A stretch of DNA of 64,000 nt from Armatimonas rosea (GTDB taxonomy: Bacteria; Armatimonadota; Armatimonadia; Armatimonadales; Armatimonadaceae): contig NZ_JACHGW010000002.1 in the NCBI RefSeq assembly GCF_014202505.1, positions 372,001 through 436,000 of the forward strand. The letters are read 5' to 3'. The notes beneath the pieces were generated by a model. It was given only the letters and a program-made list of their open reading frames with translations, ran no database searches and was not told the origin of the DNA. Numbering within the stretch: position 1 is the first letter of the stretch; each line of letters begins with the position of its first letter. A program made the position numbers and the translations under genes. Below, in pieces: positions 63,369 through 64,000 of this stretch.

Positions 63369-64000
63369 GCTGAAAGCCGCGCCGGAGACTATCGCCGAGT
63401 ACAGCGATGCCCTCCGCCAGCGCCTCGCCGGAACCCTGCCTCCTGAGAAAATCGACGAAGTGGTCGCCGAGACCCAGGCACACCTGGAAGACAGCGCCGC
63501 CGACCTACGCTACCAAGCCGATATCTACGAGCGCCAGGCCATCAGTCAGTTTGTGCCCGTGGGCACGCTCTCCCAGGGAATCAGCCGCGCGTGGGCACCC
63601 ACTTTCCTGCGGCACAGCGGGACACGGCCTCTCCAGCTGGTCAGCTGCCTCCTCGCCTGCCTGGGGACTCTGGCGGGGCTGGCGGCACTCACCTGGCGGG
63701 GCTACGCAAACCCCCTCACGCTGGCGGCTGTGCTCGTCCTGCCCCTGAGCTTTCTCCTCGCAGCTCTCGCCTGCCGCCCCCAGCCGCGTCGCTTTATCCC
63801 CGGAGGAGTCGCCGCGATCCTGCTCTGTTCGGTCTGGGGCGGCTGGAAGCTCACCCTGCTCTATCCAAAGCCCATAGTTGCATTTGATCCCAGCTGGCTG
63901 GTCTCGCGCTTCGATGCGCCGGCTCAGGCCCAGCAGGCTCGCCTAGAGAGTGTCCGGACCGCCAAGCGAGTGGCCTTTCTCCATCTGGGCCTCAAGTTTA
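63361..64000 (+). CDS. membrane protein paired with PadR, partial
   Basis: 213 codons to the right edge. N-terminal 60 residues are helical (YSDALRQRLAGTLPPEKIDEVVAETQAHLEDSAADLRY), the HAAS/DUF1700-type signal domain of membrane proteins coupled to PadR. Three hydrophobic segments follow near 95-110, 121-138 and 145-165. Overlaps PadR by 8 bp; ATG at 63361. The C-terminus is outside the window, so size and number of helices are unknown. Confidence 0.85.
   Translation, partial: MPKLKAAPETIAEYSDALRQRLAGTLPPEKIDEVVAETQAHLEDSAADLRYQADIYERQAISQFVPVGTLSQGISRAWAPTFLRHSGTRPLQLVSCLLACLGTLAGLAALTWRGYANPLTLAAVLVLPLSFLLAALACRPQPRRFIPGGVAAILLCSVWGGWKLTLLYPKPIVAFDPSWLVSRFDAPAQAQQARLESVRTAKRVAFLHLGLKF

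Overview
The window reads as a fragment of a GC-rich, diderm, free-living bacterium, most likely from Armatimonadota. The main argument is the set of DUF1559-type prepilins with the N-terminal signature [17 protein letters not shown] followed by FPVFAQAR and a distal FADGH motif, six of them in 64 kb, together with TonB/TonB-dependent receptor, lipoproteins, TPR proteins and ASPIC/UnbV (CRTAC1-like) propellers. This placement is an inference from protein style; Planctomycetota or Verrucomicrobiota are the obvious alternatives. No rRNA, tRNA, CRISPR array, insertion sequence or replication origin was seen.

Layout. 1-7 kb: the start of an SDR dehydrogenase, a TPR membrane protein and an AAA ATPase (minus strand), then four tandem secretin-like proteins (plus). 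7-26 kb: mostly single housekeeping or accessory genes: a nucleotidyltransferase with a short partner (toxin-antitoxin-like), trmFO, SUKH-like proteins, a SUMF1 protein, a Thg1-like polymerase, a truncated DUF1016 nuclease, an ATP-grasp protein, a class III cyclase/TolB/TPR protein, an ACT-domain gene broken by an in-frame TAG, a DUF5722 glycosidase-like protein and a gamma carbonic anhydrase. 26-33 kb: csaA, a serine hydrolase, a nucleoside hydrolase, GT9 and an ABC exporter (minus). 33-45 kb: two paralogous copies of a surface module (prepilin, small lipoprotein, TPR protein, UnbV propeller), one with a seven-heme cytochrome. 45-46 kb: a LacI-type regulator with its own operators. 46-62 kb: an apparent metal-acquisition region: TonB, TonB-dependent receptor, Fur-family regulator, HupE/UreJ-like permease, ABC ATPase/permease, MerC-like protein, PhoX, a metal-site (YHS/TRASH-like) protein and three prepilins. 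62-64 kb: SRAP, then PadR plus a membrane protein cut by the window end.

How the genes work together. Six intergenic sites in 50.1-58.8 kb carry TTGCAA-like half-sites, several as pairs spaced 5 nt, overlapping promoters next to the Fur-family gene. This suggests one metal-responsive regulon in which prepilins are co-transcribed with transport proteins. The 33-45 kb module looks like a cell-surface assembly with an electron-transfer branch. Two genome-style features recur throughout: large nested-palindrome intergenic elements (eight seen) and genes whose -10 box lies only 4-10 nt before the start codon, i.e. probable leaderless mRNAs.
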